From the NCBI RefSeq assembly GCF_003335585.1, contig NZ_QBFD01000012.1, forward strand, positions 1-64,000: a DNA stretch of 64,000 nucleotides, given 5' to 3'. This stretch comes from Sulfitobacter sp. DFL-14. GTDB lineage: Bacteria > Pseudomonadota > Alphaproteobacteria > Rhodobacterales > Rhodobacteraceae. The translations under genes were made by a program, and so were the position numbers. The notes beneath the pieces were generated by a model. It was not told where the DNA came from. It did no database searches and worked only from the letters and a program-made list of their open reading frames with translations. Below are positions 9,603-20,000 of this stretch, one piece after another; position 1 is the stretch's first letter, and each line of letters begins with the position of its first letter.

Positions 9603-9696
9603 GGTCACGTTTTCCCCACTTTGCGCTTTGCCTTGCCCGGTCTAGGATCGGCGGGTCCTGTCCCCATTCCGGAAGGACATAGCGAAAGGATTTCAG

Positions 9697-11307
9697 ATGC
9701 CCTCCATTTTCCGCCTGTCCCGTGCCGCCGTTCTGGCCGCCGCCCTTGCCACCCCGCTTGCCGCGCAGGAGGTCGATCCGCAGCCCGGCTTTCTTGACTA
9801 TTTCGGTCCGAACCGGATCGGCACCTTTCTTGCCAACACCGCCATCGCGGCGCTGCGCACGCAGATGGAGCTGGAATATCAGCACCTGTCCACCGACATC
9901 ATGCGCGGCACCGTCTCGATCTCGGGCGTGGTGGCGCGCCCGCAGCTGCCTTACGATCAGGCGCGCCAATGCGTGGTCACAGTGGACCGGGCGGTGCTGC
10001 AAAGCGATCTGAGCAAGCCCTTTTCCGTCGCCTCCGAGGCGGTGCTGAACCTCGTCGGTGCCAGCATCAGCAGCGCCTGCGTGCCACGCGATGTGGCGAT
10101 GGCGCTGCGCGGCGCCGGGATCAACGCGCTGGAACTCGATCAGGCCAAGCTGAGTGTCGCCTATCTCTATGCCACGGGTGAAACCTCCGCCGATCTGAGC
10201 CTGGTGGCAAATGGCATCGCCGCACTCGACGCCACCGCCAGCGGCATCATCCTGCCGCGCATGGACAATTTCGGCGCGGGCGATCCCGCACTCCGCGTGA
10301 CGCGCGCGCTGGTCAGCCTCAAGGACCAGGGCGGCTGGGCAAAAATCTCGACCCTGCTGCCCCCGAACTTCCGCGATCCGGCCACGATCAGCGCCATCGG
10401 CACCGAAGAGCTGACCCAGGCCATGTCGGACAACGGCCAGCGCAATGTCACGGCGGTGGAGCGGAACTTCATCGCCGACCTGATGGCGCGGGTGGAGGAC
10501 TTTGTCGCCACCGGTGGCGAAATCACGATCGAGGCCAATGTGCCGCCCACCGGCATCACCGTGGAACCCGAAGTATACCGGGACGAACCGCAGGCGCTGG
10601 TCACCACGCTGGCACTTGAGGCGCGCAGCGCGCCGCTGGCACGCAGCCGCATCCTGAGCTCCACCGAGCTTGCCGCCCTGCGCGACCCGGACAGCGCCAC
10701 ACCTGCCCGGCGCCTGGAGCTGGGCGCGGCATTGCTGGAGGGGCGCGGCGTGCCGCAGGCCCCGGCGCTGGTGCCCGACCTGCTGGAACCGCTGGTCGCG
10801 GACCCGGCGACGGCACCCCAGGCCGCGGCGCTCATCGCCCGTGCGCTTCAGGACACCGATGCGGCCCTGGCCTACCGCTATGCGCTGGCCGCCGCTGCGG
10901 GCGATGCCACGGGGGCCATCGCCACACTGGACCGGCTGGAGGCCCGGATGACGACACAGCAGGTCCTGGCGGCGCAGGCCGACAATATCGCCGCCCTCAA
11001 CACTGCGGCGGGGGATCAGCTGCTGCAAGAGGCCGACGATCCGCGCCAGCTGCGCGCTCAGGCGCTCCGGCATCTGACCGGATCGGGGGCGGCACGTTCC
11101 TACGCACGGGCCTATTACTTTGCCCTGCTGGCCGAGGCGGCGGGCGATGTCGGCGCGACCTCCCTGCGGCAAGAGATCGAGGCCCGTTTCGGCGCCCGTG
11201 GCCCGGCGGTGCAGCAGGTCTGGGCGGCGCTTTCGCGGGACCTTCAGGCGCAGGCGCTCGACACCTGGCTGACCCAGGGGCTGGCGGAAAGGTTCAAGAC
11301 AGACTGA
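9697..11307 (+). CDS. Conserved periplasmic protein of unknown function
   Basis: A 536-aa protein with a clear Sec signal peptide (positive start, hydrophobic core, AQ cleavage region near residue 24). I do not recognise a catalytic domain. The C-terminal third (about residues 320-500) is alpha-helical and alanine-rich, with Sel1/TPR-like stretches such as RRLELGAALLEGRGVPQAP, suggesting a helical-repeat scaffold. It lies between pgk and a FtsB-like gene with no overlap to either. Function is unknown. Confidence 0.75.
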   Translation: MPSIFRLSRAAVLAAALATPLAAQEVDPQPGFLDYFGPNRIGTFLANTAIAALRTQMELEYQHLSTDIMRGTVSISGVVARPQLPYDQARQCVVTVDRAVLQSDLSKPFSVASEAVLNLVGASISSACVPRDVAMALRGAGINALELDQAKLSVAYLYATGETSADLSLVANGIAALDATASGIILPRMDNFGAGDPALRVTRALVSLKDQGGWAKISTLLPPNFRDPATISAIGTEELTQAMSDNGQRNVTAVERNFIADLMARVEDFVATGGEITIEANVPPTGITVEPEVYRDEPQALVTTLALEARSAPLARSRILSSTELAALRDPDSATPARRLELGAALLEGRGVPQAPALVPDLLEPLVADPATAPQAAALIARALQDTDAALAYRYALAAAAGDATGAIATLDRLEARMTTQQVLAAQADNIAALNTAAGDQLLQEADDPRQLRAQALRHLTGSGAARSYARAYYFALLAEAAGDVGATSLRQEIEARFGARGPAVQQVWAALSRDLQAQALDTWLTQGLAERFKTD

Positions 11308-11515
11308 AACCGGCAGCGCCCCGGTGCTGCCCGCCCATCACCGGGGCAACCGACAGGCGCGCCACGCAACACAGGCGCGTGGTGACGCCTGGCCGCAACG
11401 CCCGTCGGCACCCACGCGGAAAATCGGACCGTGCAGCACGCAGGGGATTCCATTGGCGAATCACCTGTGTCATACTCCTGTCACGTCCACCAAGAGACGA
11501 ATTGAGGCAGACCAG

Positions 11516-11815
11516 ATGACACGCACCGCACGCCCGGCTTTCGGCACATTGCTGTTCTTTGCGATTGCATTCGCGCTCAGCCTCTATTTCACCTTTGCCG
11601 CCGTCCAGGGCGATTACGGCCTGTTCCGCCGCGCTGAAATCCTCGCCGAAAGCCAGGAGTTGCGCAGCCAGCTGTCCACAGTACGCATGGATGTGGCGCG
11701 TATGGAAAACCTGACCAAGCGCATGTCGGACGATTACCTGGACCTGGATCTGGTCGACGAACAGGTGCGCCGGGTGCTCGGCATGGTGCGCCCTGATGAA
11801 ATTGTAATCAGATAA
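11516..11815 (+). CDS. Septum formation initiator family protein (FtsB/DivIC-like)
   Basis: A 99-aa bitopic membrane protein: short basic N-terminus, one transmembrane helix at about residues 10-32, then a periplasmic heptad-like coiled coil (LRSQLSTVRMDVARMENL) ending in LDLVDEQVRRVLG. This architecture and its position just upstream of the pdh operon match the FtsB/DivIC proteins of alphaproteobacteria, which act in the divisome with FtsL and FtsQ. The ATG at 11516 is chosen because it directly precedes the membrane anchor. Confidence 0.85.
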   Translation: MTRTARPAFGTLLFFAIAFALSLYFTFAAVQGDYGLFRRAEILAESQELRSQLSTVRMDVARMENLTKRMSDDYLDLDLVDEQVRRVLGMVRPDEIVIR

Positions 11816-11896
11816 GCCTCAAACGCTCGGATTTTCGCCCGGTTGCACGCGCGCAGAAAACCGCTCTACACTTCTGTCACCGAATCCGCTACAGAA

Positions 11897-11914
11897 TAGT
11901 TTAACGCTAAACTA
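11897..11914. promoter_or_regulatory. Inverted repeat upstream of pdhA, candidate operator
   Basis: TAGTTTA and TAAACTA form perfect 7-bp arms around ACGC, about 42 bases before the pdhA start. A weak promoter-like pair, TTGCAC (11843) and CTACAC (11866) with a 17-base spacer, lies just upstream, so the palindrome would sit downstream of the start site. A GntR-type (PdhR-like) binding site is one possibility; no regulator is identified. Confidence 0.4.
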
Positions 11915-11955
11915 ATTGCGCAGCCCGCCACCCCGCGCGCACCGAGGAGATGCCC

Positions 11956-12966
11956 ATGGCCGCCAGAAAAACCACCAAGAAGCCCAATGTTTCGGCAGAC
12001 GAGCTGAAAGCCTATTACAAGGACATGCTGCTGATCCGGCGGTTCGAGGAAAAAGCAGGCCAGCTTTACGGCATGGGCCTGATCGGTGGTTTCTGCCACC
12101 TCTATATCGGACAGGAAGCCGTGGTTGTCGGACTTGAGGCCACCACCAAGGAAGGCGACAGCCGCATCACCACCTACCGCGATCACGGCCATATGCTGGC
12201 CTGCGGCATGGACCCCAACGGCGTGATGGCCGAACTCACCGGCCGCGAAGGCGGCTATTCACGCGGCAAGGGTGGCTCCATGCACATGTTCTCGAAAGAG
12301 AAACGCTTTTACGGCGGCCACGGCATCGTGGGGGCCAACGTGCCGCTGGGTGCGGGCATCGCATTCGCCGACAAATACAAGGGCAACGATCACGTCACCT
12401 TTACCTACTTCGGGGATGGTGCCGCCAACCAGGGCCAGGTCTATGAGGCCTTCAACATGGCGGCGCTGTGGAAACTGCCGGTGATCTTCGTGATCGAGAA
12501 CAACCAATACGCCATGGGCACATCGCAGCAACGCTCCACCTCCTCCGCCGAGATCTGGGAACGCGGCAAGGCCTTCGGCATCCCCGGCGAAGCCGTCGAC
12601 GGCATGGATGTGCTGGCGGTGAAGGAAGCGGGCGACAAGGCGGTCGCGCACTGCCGCGCCGCCAAGGGCCCCTATATCCTTGAAATCAAGACCTACCGCT
12701 ATCGCGGCCACTCCATGTCGGACCCCGCGAAATACCGCACCCGCGAAGAGGTGCAGAAGATGCGCGACGAACGCGACCCGATCGAGGCCGTGCGCAACCT
12801 GTTGCTGACCGGCAAACATGCCAGTGAAGAGGACCTGAAAGCCATCGACAAGGACATCAAGAAAGTCGTGAACGACAGCGCCGAATTCGCCAAGGAAAGC
12901 CCCGAGCCCGCACTTGATGAGCTGTGGACCGATATCTACGCAACCGAAGTCCCGCAGGAGGCATAA
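11956..12966 (+). CDS. pdhA: Pyruvate dehydrogenase E1 component, alpha subunit
   Basis: A 336-aa thiamine-diphosphate enzyme subunit that decarboxylates pyruvate and acetylates lipoyl groups together with PdhB. The TPP-binding motif [17 protein letters not shown] and downstream ENNQYAMGT, and the phosphorylation-loop-like [11 protein letters not shown], are intact. Start: GAGGAG at 11944-11949 is 6 bases from the ATG at 11956 but only one from the ATG at 11950, so 11956 is preferred. First gene of pdhA-pdhB-pdhC. Confidence 0.97.
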   Translation: MAARKTTKKPNVSADELKAYYKDMLLIRRFEEKAGQLYGMGLIGGFCHLYIGQEAVVVGLEATTKEGDSRITTYRDHGHMLACGMDPNGVMAELTGREGGYSRGKGGSMHMFSKEKRFYGGHGIVGANVPLGAGIAFADKYKGNDHVTFTYFGDGAANQGQVYEAFNMAALWKLPVIFVIENNQYAMGTSQQRSTSSAEIWERGKAFGIPGEAVDGMDVLAVKEAGDKAVAHCRAAKGPYILEIKTYRYRGHSMSDPAKYRTREEVQKMRDERDPIEAVRNLLLTGKHASEEDLKAIDKDIKKVVNDSAEFAKESPEPALDELWTDIYATEVPQEA

Positions 12967-12970
12967 GACC

Positions 12971-14356
12971 ATGGCAACCGAAATTCTCATGCCCGCCCTG
13001 AGCCCGACCATGGAAGAAGGCACCCTGGCCAAATGGCTGGTCAAGGAGGGTGACACCGTCGCCTCCGGCGACATCATGGCCGAGATCGAGACCGACAAGG
13101 CCACGATGGAATTCGAAGCGGTGGACGAAGGCACCATCGGCAAGATCCTGATCGCCGAAGGCACCGAAGGGGTCAAGGTGAACACCCCCATCGCCATTCT
13201 TCTGGAAGAGGGCGAAAGCGCGGATGACATCGACACGTCGGCCAAACCCGAAGCACCGGCAGCAGCCCCCGCCGCCGATGACGCGCCGCAAAAATCCGCA
13301 GCGGCCCCGGCAGAGGGCAAGTCGCACCCCGAACCCAGGGTCGATACAACCCCCGACTGGCCCGAAGGCACCACGCTGAAGAAACAGACAGTCCGCGAAG
13401 CCCTGCGCGACGGCATGGCCGAGGAAATGCGCCGCGACGAAAACGTCTTCCTGATGGGCGAGGAAGTTGCCGAATATCAGGGCGCCTACAAGATCTCCCA
13501 GGGTCTGCTGGATGAATTCGGCTCCAAGCGCGTGATCGACACGCCGATCACCGAACATGGTTTTGCCGGCATCGGTGTCGGCGCCTCCTGGGGCGGTCTG
13601 CGCCCGATCGTCGAATTCATGACCTGGAACTTCGCCATGCAGGCGATCGACCAGATCATCAACTCCGCCGCCAAGACGCTCTATATGTCCGGTGGCCAGA
13701 TGGGCTCGCCCATGGTGTTCCGTGGCCCCAACGGTGCCGCCGCCCGCGTCGGCGCGCAGCACAGCCAGGATTACGCCGCCTGGTACATGCAGATCCCCGG
13801 CCTGAAAGTGGCGATGCCCTATTCGGCCTCGGACTACAAAGGCCTGATGAAAACCGCGATCCGCGATCCCAACCCGGTGATCTTCCTGGAAAACGAGATC
13901 CTCTATGGCCGCAGTTTCGACGTGCCCGAGATCGAGGATTACACGGTTCCCTTCGGCAAGGCCCGGATCTGGCGCGAGGGGAACGACGTGACCATCGTCA
14001 GCTTCGGCATCGGCATGAGCTATGCCCTGCAAGCCGCTGACAAACTTGCAGAAGAAGGCATCATGGCCGAGGTCATCGACCTGCGTACCCTGCGCCCGAT
14101 GGACACCGACAGCATCATCAAATCGGTGATGAAGACAAACCGCTGCGTCACGGTGGAAGAAGGCTGGCCGCAAGGCTCGGTCGGCAATTACATCTCAAGT
14201 GTCATCATGCAGCAGGCCTTCGATTATCTCGATGCCCCGGTGATCAACTGCACCGGCAAGGATGTCCCGATGCCCTATGCCGCCAATCTTGAGAAACACG
14301 CGCTGGTGACCACCGACGAGGTCATCGAAGCCGTCAAAAAAGTCACCTACAAGTAA
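12971..14356 (+). CDS. pdhB: Pyruvate dehydrogenase E1 component, beta subunit, with N-terminal lipoyl domain
   Basis: A 461-aa protein. Residues 1-80 are a biotinyl/lipoyl domain with the lipoylation site in [10 protein letters not shown], then an alanine/proline linker (about 88-125), then the transketolase-like E1-beta domains. Lipoylated E1-beta is a known alphaproteobacterial feature. The lipoyl domain differs from that of PdhC at only 8 of the first 87 residues. It starts 4 bases after the pdhA stop and is followed 11 bases later by pdhC. Confidence 0.97.
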   Translation: MATEILMPALSPTMEEGTLAKWLVKEGDTVASGDIMAEIETDKATMEFEAVDEGTIGKILIAEGTEGVKVNTPIAILLEEGESADDIDTSAKPEAPAAAPAADDAPQKSAAAPAEGKSHPEPRVDTTPDWPEGTTLKKQTVREALRDGMAEEMRRDENVFLMGEEVAEYQGAYKISQGLLDEFGSKRVIDTPITEHGFAGIGVGASWGGLRPIVEFMTWNFAMQAIDQIINSAAKTLYMSGGQMGSPMVFRGPNGAAARVGAQHSQDYAAWYMQIPGLKVAMPYSASDYKGLMKTAIRDPNPVIFLENEILYGRSFDVPEIEDYTVPFGKARIWREGNDVTIVSFGIGMSYALQAADKLAEEGIMAEVIDLRTLRPMDTDSIIKSVMKTNRCVTVEEGWPQGSVGNYISSVIMQQAFDYLDAPVINCTGKDVPMPYAANLEKHALVTTDEVIEAVKKVTYK

Positions 14357-14367
14357 GGAGCGGACAG

Positions 14368-15681
14368 ATGCCAACAGAAATCCTCATGCCCGCCCTCTCG
14401 CCCACCATGGAAGAAGGCACGCTTGCCAAATGGCTGGTCAAGGAGGGCGATACCGTCGCCTCCGGCGATGTGATGTGCGAGATCGAGACCGACAAGGCCA
14501 CGATGGAATTCGAGGCCGTGGACGAAGGGGTGATCGGCAAGATCCTCGTGACCGACGGCACCGAAGGGGTCAAGGTCAACACCCCCATCGCCGTGCTGCT
14601 GGAAGAGGGCGAAAGCGCCGATGACATCGGTGACACCCCCGCACCGGCAAAGGCCGAAGCCCCGAAAGAGGACGCGCCAAAGGCGGAACCGGACGCCAGG
14701 GCGCCCGAGACCGCTGCCGCCCCACCTGCCCCCAAAGGCGGTGACGGCAATCGCATCTTTGCCTCGCCGCTGGCCCGTCGCATCGCTGCGGACAAGGGGC
14801 TGGATCTCTCCGGTGTCACCGGCTCCGGCCCGCATGGCCGCATCGTCAAGGCCGATGTCGAAGGGCTCTCCGCCTCCGACACACCCAGGGCCGCCGCCTC
14901 CCAACCTGCCGAGGCCGCTGCCGCTGCGCCCAAGGCCGCTGCCCCGGCCGGCCCCTCCGCAGATGCCATCGCCAGGATGTACGAAGGCCGCGACTACGAG
15001 GAAGTCAAACTCGACGGCATGCGCCGCACCATCGCCGCGCGCCTGACCGAAGCCAAGCAGACCGTGCCGCATTTCTACCTGCGCCGCGACATCCAGCTTG
15101 ATGCGCTGATGGCCTTCCGCGCCCAGCTGAACAAACAACTCGAAGCACGCGGCGTGAAGCTCAGCGTCAATGACTTCATCATCAAGGCCTGCGCCCTGGC
15201 GCTGCAGGAGGTCCCGGAGGCCAACGCCGTCTGGGCAGGCGACAAGGTGTTCAAGCTCAAACCCTCCGACGTCGCCGTCGCTGTGGCCATCGAAGGCGGG
15301 CTGTTCACCCCGGTCCTGAAAGACGCCGAGATGAAATCGCTCTCCGCCCTCTCGGCCGAGATGAAAGACCTCGCCACCCGCGCCCGCGACCGCAAGCTGG
15401 CGCCACATGAATACCAGGGCGGCAGCTTTGCCATCTCCAACCTCGGCATGTTCGGCATCGACAACTTCGACGCGGTCATCAACCCGCCCCATGGCGCGAT
15501 CCTGGCGGTGGGTGCAGGGGTGAAAAAGCCGGTGGTGGATGCCGAAGGCCAGGTCAGCGTGGCCACGGTCATGTCGGTCACCCTCTCGGTCGATCACCGC
15601 GTCATCGACGGTGCCCTTGGCGCGCAGCTTCTGAACGCGATCAAGGCCAACCTCGAATCGCCGATGACCATGCTCGCCTGA
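14368..15681 (+). CDS. pdhC: Pyruvate dehydrogenase E2, dihydrolipoamide acetyltransferase
   Basis: A 437-aa E2 core subunit: one lipoyl domain (1-80, site in [10 protein letters not shown]), a long Ala/Pro linker, a peripheral subunit-binding domain ([16 protein letters not shown], about residues 130-165), a second linker and the catalytic acyltransferase domain ending with the DHRVIDGA active-site motif. It transfers acetyl groups to CoA. An E3 (lpd) gene does not follow; instead three hairpins separate it from the convergent cysE gene. Confidence 0.97.
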   Translation: MPTEILMPALSPTMEEGTLAKWLVKEGDTVASGDVMCEIETDKATMEFEAVDEGVIGKILVTDGTEGVKVNTPIAVLLEEGESADDIGDTPAPAKAEAPKEDAPKAEPDARAPETAAAPPAPKGGDGNRIFASPLARRIAADKGLDLSGVTGSGPHGRIVKADVEGLSASDTPRAAASQPAEAAAAAPKAAAPAGPSADAIARMYEGRDYEEVKLDGMRRTIAARLTEAKQTVPHFYLRRDIQLDALMAFRAQLNKQLEARGVKLSVNDFIIKACALALQEVPEANAVWAGDKVFKLKPSDVAVAVAIEGGLFTPVLKDAEMKSLSALSAEMKDLATRARDRKLAPHEYQGGSFAISNLGMFGIDNFDAVINPPHGAILAVGAGVKKPVVDAEGQVSVATVMSVTLSVDHRVIDGALGAQLLNAIKANLESPMTMLA

Positions 15682-15714
15682 TCCCTTTTTGGCAGGCATA
15701 TATCCTCGGGGAGT

Positions 15715-15757
15715 GTGAGGGGCAGACAGCCCCTCACCCGCCGCGTCAGGGACGCGG
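15715..15757. repeat. Two adjacent hairpins in the pdhC-cysE gap
   Basis: GTGAGGGGC (15715-15723) pairs with GCCCCTCAC (15729-15737), and CCGCGTC (15741-15747) pairs with GACGCGG (15751-15757). Neither carries a T-run. They stand just before the terminator at 15770, making three consecutive stems. Confidence 0.6.
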
Positions 15758-15769
15758 CCGTGGTCATGC

Positions 15770-15804
15770 AAAAGCCGGGGCGCGCACGCGCGCCCCGGCT
15801 TTTT
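15770..15804. terminator. Bidirectional terminator between pdhC and cysE
   Basis: A perfect 15-bp stem (15770-15784 with 15789-15803) with a CACG loop. The AAAA/TTTT ends give a T-run on both strands, so it can terminate both the pdh operon and the convergent cysE transcript. Confidence 0.9.
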
Positions 15805-15830
15805 CAATTCTTCAAAATGTCACCTGGCAG

Positions 15831-16643
15831 TCAGACGCTCTTGGATCCGAACATGTGATCCATCAGCACCGACGGCTGATCACAGCCCGCCTCGCCCACG
15901 ATCTTCGCCGGAATGCCCGCCACCGTCTTGCAGGGCGGCACTTCCTCCAGCACCACGGAACCCGCCGCGATCCGGCTGCAATGGCCCACCTTGATGTTGC
16001 CCAGCACCTTGGCCCCGGCCCCGATCAGCACGCCATCGCCAATCTTGGGGTGACGGTCCTCTTCTTCCTTGCCGGTCCCGCCCAGGGTGACCGAATGCAG
16101 CATCGACACGTTGTCGCCCACCACCGCCGTCTCACCGATGACAATCGAATGGGCATGGTCGATCATGATCCCCTTGCCGATCCGCGCCGCGGGGTGAATA
16201 TCCACCCCGAAAATCTCGCTCACCCGCATCTGCACGAAATAGGCCAGGTCGCGCTTGCCCTTCTTCCACAGGTGATGCCCCACGCGGTACGCCTGAACCG
16301 CCTGATAGCCCTTGAAGTAGAGGATCGGCTGCACCAGCCGGTGACAGGCCGGGTCGCGCTCGTAAATCGCCACCAGATCGGCGCGCGCCGCTTCGACCAG
16401 ACCGGGGTCCTCGGCAATCGCCTCATCCACGATCTCGCGCACCACAACCATCGACATCTCATTCGACGCCAGCTTTGCCGCAATCCGGTAGGAAAGCGCC
16501 TTTTCGATGGATTTATGGTGCAGGATACAGGCATGCACAAAGCCGCCGATCAGCGGCTCATCCTTCACCGCCTGCTGCGCCTCATGCTGGATCTGCTGCC
16601 AGACCGGGTCAACGCTGGAGATATTTCTGCGGGGTTCGGCCAT
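15831..16643 (-). CDS. cysE: Serine O-acetyltransferase
   Basis: A 270-aa enzyme making O-acetylserine from serine and acetyl-CoA, the first step of cysteine synthesis. An N-terminal helical SATase domain (about 1-140) is followed by left-handed parallel beta-helix hexapeptide repeats, with DIHPAARIGKG, DHAHSIVIGETA and the VTLGGTGK loop visible. It lies on the GTA strand just downstream of the GTA genes but has its own 73-base upstream gap, so it need not be part of that operon. Confidence 0.96.
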   Translation of the reverse strand: MAEPRRNISSVDPVWQQIQHEAQQAVKDEPLIGGFVHACILHHKSIEKALSYRIAAKLASNEMSMVVVREIVDEAIAEDPGLVEAARADLVAIYERDPACHRLVQPILYFKGYQAVQAYRVGHHLWKKGKRDLAYFVQMRVSEIFGVDIHPAARIGKGIMIDHAHSIVIGETAVVGDNVSMLHSVTLGGTGKEEEDRHPKIGDGVLIGAGAKVLGNIKVGHCSRIAAGSVVLEEVPPCKTVAGIPAKIVGEAGCDQPSVLMDHMFGSKSV

Positions 16644-16716
16644 AACATCACGTCCTTTGCTGCGCTCAGACTACTTCATGCCGCATCAGAAAACCAATGG
16701 CAAACCCGTGATGCAA

Positions 16717-17040
16717 CTAATTTCCCATGTGTGCATGTAAGCCCTGCTTGCAAGAGGCAGCCCTGCATTTTTCCAGAAGCGCCGTGACAACCATCTGAAA
16801 ACACGCGCAATCCTCCGCGTCGTCAAAGCAGCCTGGCGGGGCAAGCCGCCGCGCCCCGGCGGCGGCCAGCAAGGTGCCATTGCCCCATAACGGATGCACC
16901 CGCCCCAATCGCCGGGTGTGGCGGTCGGCCCAATCCGCCTCCACAAACAGCCGCGCACAAAGCGCCGCGCGCTGTGGCGCGGGCACCGCCCGCAGGGCCC
17001 GCGCCGCCGTCCGGACATCGCTCAGCAGCACCGCGCGCAT
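16717..17040 (-). CDS. Small GTA-linked protein of unknown function (DUF7742-like)
   Basis: A 107-aa protein rich in Arg, Ala and Cys, with the motif PLWGNGTLLAAA and a helical N-terminal half. Its ATG overlaps the g15 stop (ATGA), so it is translated as the last gene of the GTA operon. I believe it matches a small family (DUF7742) conserved after g15 in Rhodobacterales, but this is from memory and no function is known. Confidence 0.65.
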   Translation of the reverse strand: MRAVLLSDVRTAARALRAVPAPQRAALCARLFVEADWADRHTRRLGRVHPLWGNGTLLAAAGARRLAPPGCFDDAEDCACFQMVVTALLEKCRAASCKQGLHAHMGN

Positions 17041-20000
17041 CAGGCGCCCACCACCCGCGTCTCCGCCAGCCCCGGCCCATAGACCGCCGAGATCTGCGCC
17101 ACCGAGACCTCGAAGGGCAAGGTCAGACCATCGGTATCCTGATCCGCCGCTCTATAGGTCCAGCCCGGCGCATCCACCTGTTGTTCGCGCAGGATGCTGC
17201 CACCCGCCGTGATGCGCAGCAGATAGCGCTCGCTCTCCTCGCCCAATGGCACCTCCGGCACCTCCCAGGCATCGCCGTTCAGCCGTGTCCGCCTGATCCA
17301 GCTCAGGTCAAAGCTGCTATCCGCCCGTTTGACCACCCTCAGGTGACAGGGGCTCAGCGGGCGCTGCCCGTTTCCGGCAAAGGCCGTCACCAGATGGCGA
17401 TAAGACGGATCATCATAGCCGCGCCGCGCGGGCCCGATGCGGAAATGCTGCGCCACCTGGCGCAGGTTCGGGCTGAAATCAATCTGTTGCGGCCTGCCGT
17501 CCAGCAGGACAAAGCGCGACCCGGCGGGCCAGGCCGGCGGCATCAGCGCGTCACTCCCCGCCTGCCCCCGCAGCCGCCCCGACAGCCAGTATACCCCCGG
17601 TGCCACCAGCGTCGCGGTCCGGAACTGGAACAGCTCCCAGTTGTCCGCCGATCCATCTCCGATCGCCGCCAGGTTCGCCCCGCTCAACAGTGCCTGCTCG
17701 GTCACCGATTCCAGCGCGCCGGCGGTCAGCCTGACCTCCAGGGCGTCGCCCCGGTCGATCACCCCCGGCGATGCCGCCGGCAGATCGTTCAGGGTCACGC
17801 CAATGGTGCTGCGCGCGGGCAATATCCCGTTCAGCCGGTAATTGGCATCGGTGCTCGACTGATAGACCGCAACCGCCCCCGGCCAGGGCTGCGCGGTTGC
17901 CGCCAGATGCGGCGCATGCGGCACCTCGTCGCCGCGCAGCAGCGGCAGGTCCATGAAATAGGGCTGCACCGGCACCGGCGCTGCAAAGGGCCGCAATGGC
18001 ACCAGCTCATCCGTGAGGTCAGCGGCGTCATAGACCTCCGGCTCGATCCGCACCGCGTCCACCAGCTGCACGTCCGATTGCTCCACCCGGTCGATCCGGT
18101 ACAGCGCCGCGCCCTCCTGCCCCTCGCCGGGCAGTTCAATCACATCCCCCGCGCCCAGCGCGAGCCTTGAGGGCGGCAGGGCCAGCCGCAGATGCCCGCG
18201 TGCCACCCGCGCCTCCACCAGCCAGCGTTCGGCCACCTGTCGGCCCTCGGCCCGGGTCAGTGCCATGTTCAGCTCTGACGCCGCAACCGCATGGGTCGCC
18301 TCATCGGGCAGAACCGCCTCCTCTGCAATGGTGTCAAAATTGCCATCCGCCTGCACGAAGCGCAGCCGCACCCGGCCCGAGATTTCCGCCTCCGCCTCGC
18401 GCAGCTGTTCGCTTACCCCGTCCAGCTCCTCGCTGACCGCCAGCAGCGCTGGGTCCAGCACCTGCGGCTTCAGCCCGTCCCGCGACCGGAACGACAGCAC
18501 GCCGTCCCGCTCGACCGCATCGAACCCGTGGCGCAGCATCAGCGGCTGCAACGCTGTCCGCGCATCCGCCACCTGATCCAACGCATAGCCGCGCACATAT
18601 CCATGCAGCCCCTGCGTACTGTACGCATCCAGCCCCGCCCGCCTGCAGATCTCTCCCACCACAGAGGCCAGCGTGCGGGCAGAGCTGCGCCCGTTGATCC
18701 AGTGACCGCGCGCATAATTCTGCCCGTCGCTCCACAGATCGCGGTTGTTGGGAAAGAACGGATAGGGCCGCACGTCCCAGGCCCAGACAAAGGCCCGCGT
18801 CATGTCCAGCATCCGCCCCTCATATTCCGATGACAGCGGATTATGCGCCGGGTCCCCCCAGTAGGAGGACATCGCCCGCAGATACTGCATCTGCATCAGA
18901 TCATCGCGCGCACCCGTCGAATACCGCGGCAAAGCACTTTCCGAGCTTTTCTGATCCAGAAACTTGTTCGGTTCATTGGCCCCCTTGTCCACCGCCGCAC
19001 AGCCATATTCCGTAAACCAGATCGGCTTCGATGCAGGCACCCAATCCGTCGGGTTCTCCTGCCGCAGGCCCCCCAGCCGCTCATGATGCGCATTCTGCCA
19101 CCAGTTGCGGATGTCCTTGTAGCGGTAGACCCAGGGCTCATCATAGGCGCCATCGGTGATCTCTGTCCGGATCTGCGCCGCACGTGCCTCGGGCGAATGA
19201 TAATAGAAATCATAGCCTTCGCCGCCCTCGATGTTCCCGCGCAGGTAATCGAGGTCATGGATCGCATCATGATCCTGCGCATCCAGATGATCCTCACCTT
19301 CGCGCCAGTCCGCCAGCGGCATGTAATTGTCGATCCCGATGAAATCGACGTTGTCATCCGCCCAGAGCGGATCAAGGTGAAAGTACAGGTCGCCACTGCC
19401 ATCCTGCGGCTGATAGCCGAAATATTCGGACCAATCCGCCGCATAGCTGATCTTGACCTGCGGCCCCAGCAGGGCACGCACCTCCCCCGCCAGCGCCCGC
19501 AACCGCGCCACCGCAGGAAAGCTGTTGCCGCTGCCCCGGATCTGCGTCAGCCCCCGCATTTCCGAACCGATGCAAAAGGCCTCGACCCCGCCCGCAGCAG
19601 CACAAAGCGCCGCGTAATGCAGAATGAACCGCGACAAGGACCATTCATCCGGCCCGGAATAGCTCACCATCTCGCCCGACACGGCAAAATCCGCCGCCGT
19701 GACCGTGCCAAAGAACGCATCGACCTCTGCCTCTGCCCCGGCGGTGCCATCGGGGCTGCCGGGCCGTCCCGGCGCCTGCGACAGGGTGATGCGCCCGCGC
19801 CAGGGCAGTTTCGGCTGGCTGGTGGCATCGCTGTAGGGGTCGGGCAGGTTGTTCCCCTCCCCCTGATCCATCAGGATAAAGGGGTAGAACATCACCGCCT
19901 TGCCCGCCGCCGTCATCGCCTGAATGGCCTCGATCACCGAACGGTCCGTCGGCGTGCCGCCATAGACCGGCCTGCCGTCCTGCCGGGCGATGACCTGCGC

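Noticed and set aside
11901..11915. TTAA-N7-CTAA, close to a CtrA box, upstream of pdhA.
   Set aside because: One mismatch and embedded in a 7-bp inverted repeat that explains it better; pdh is not a typical CtrA target.
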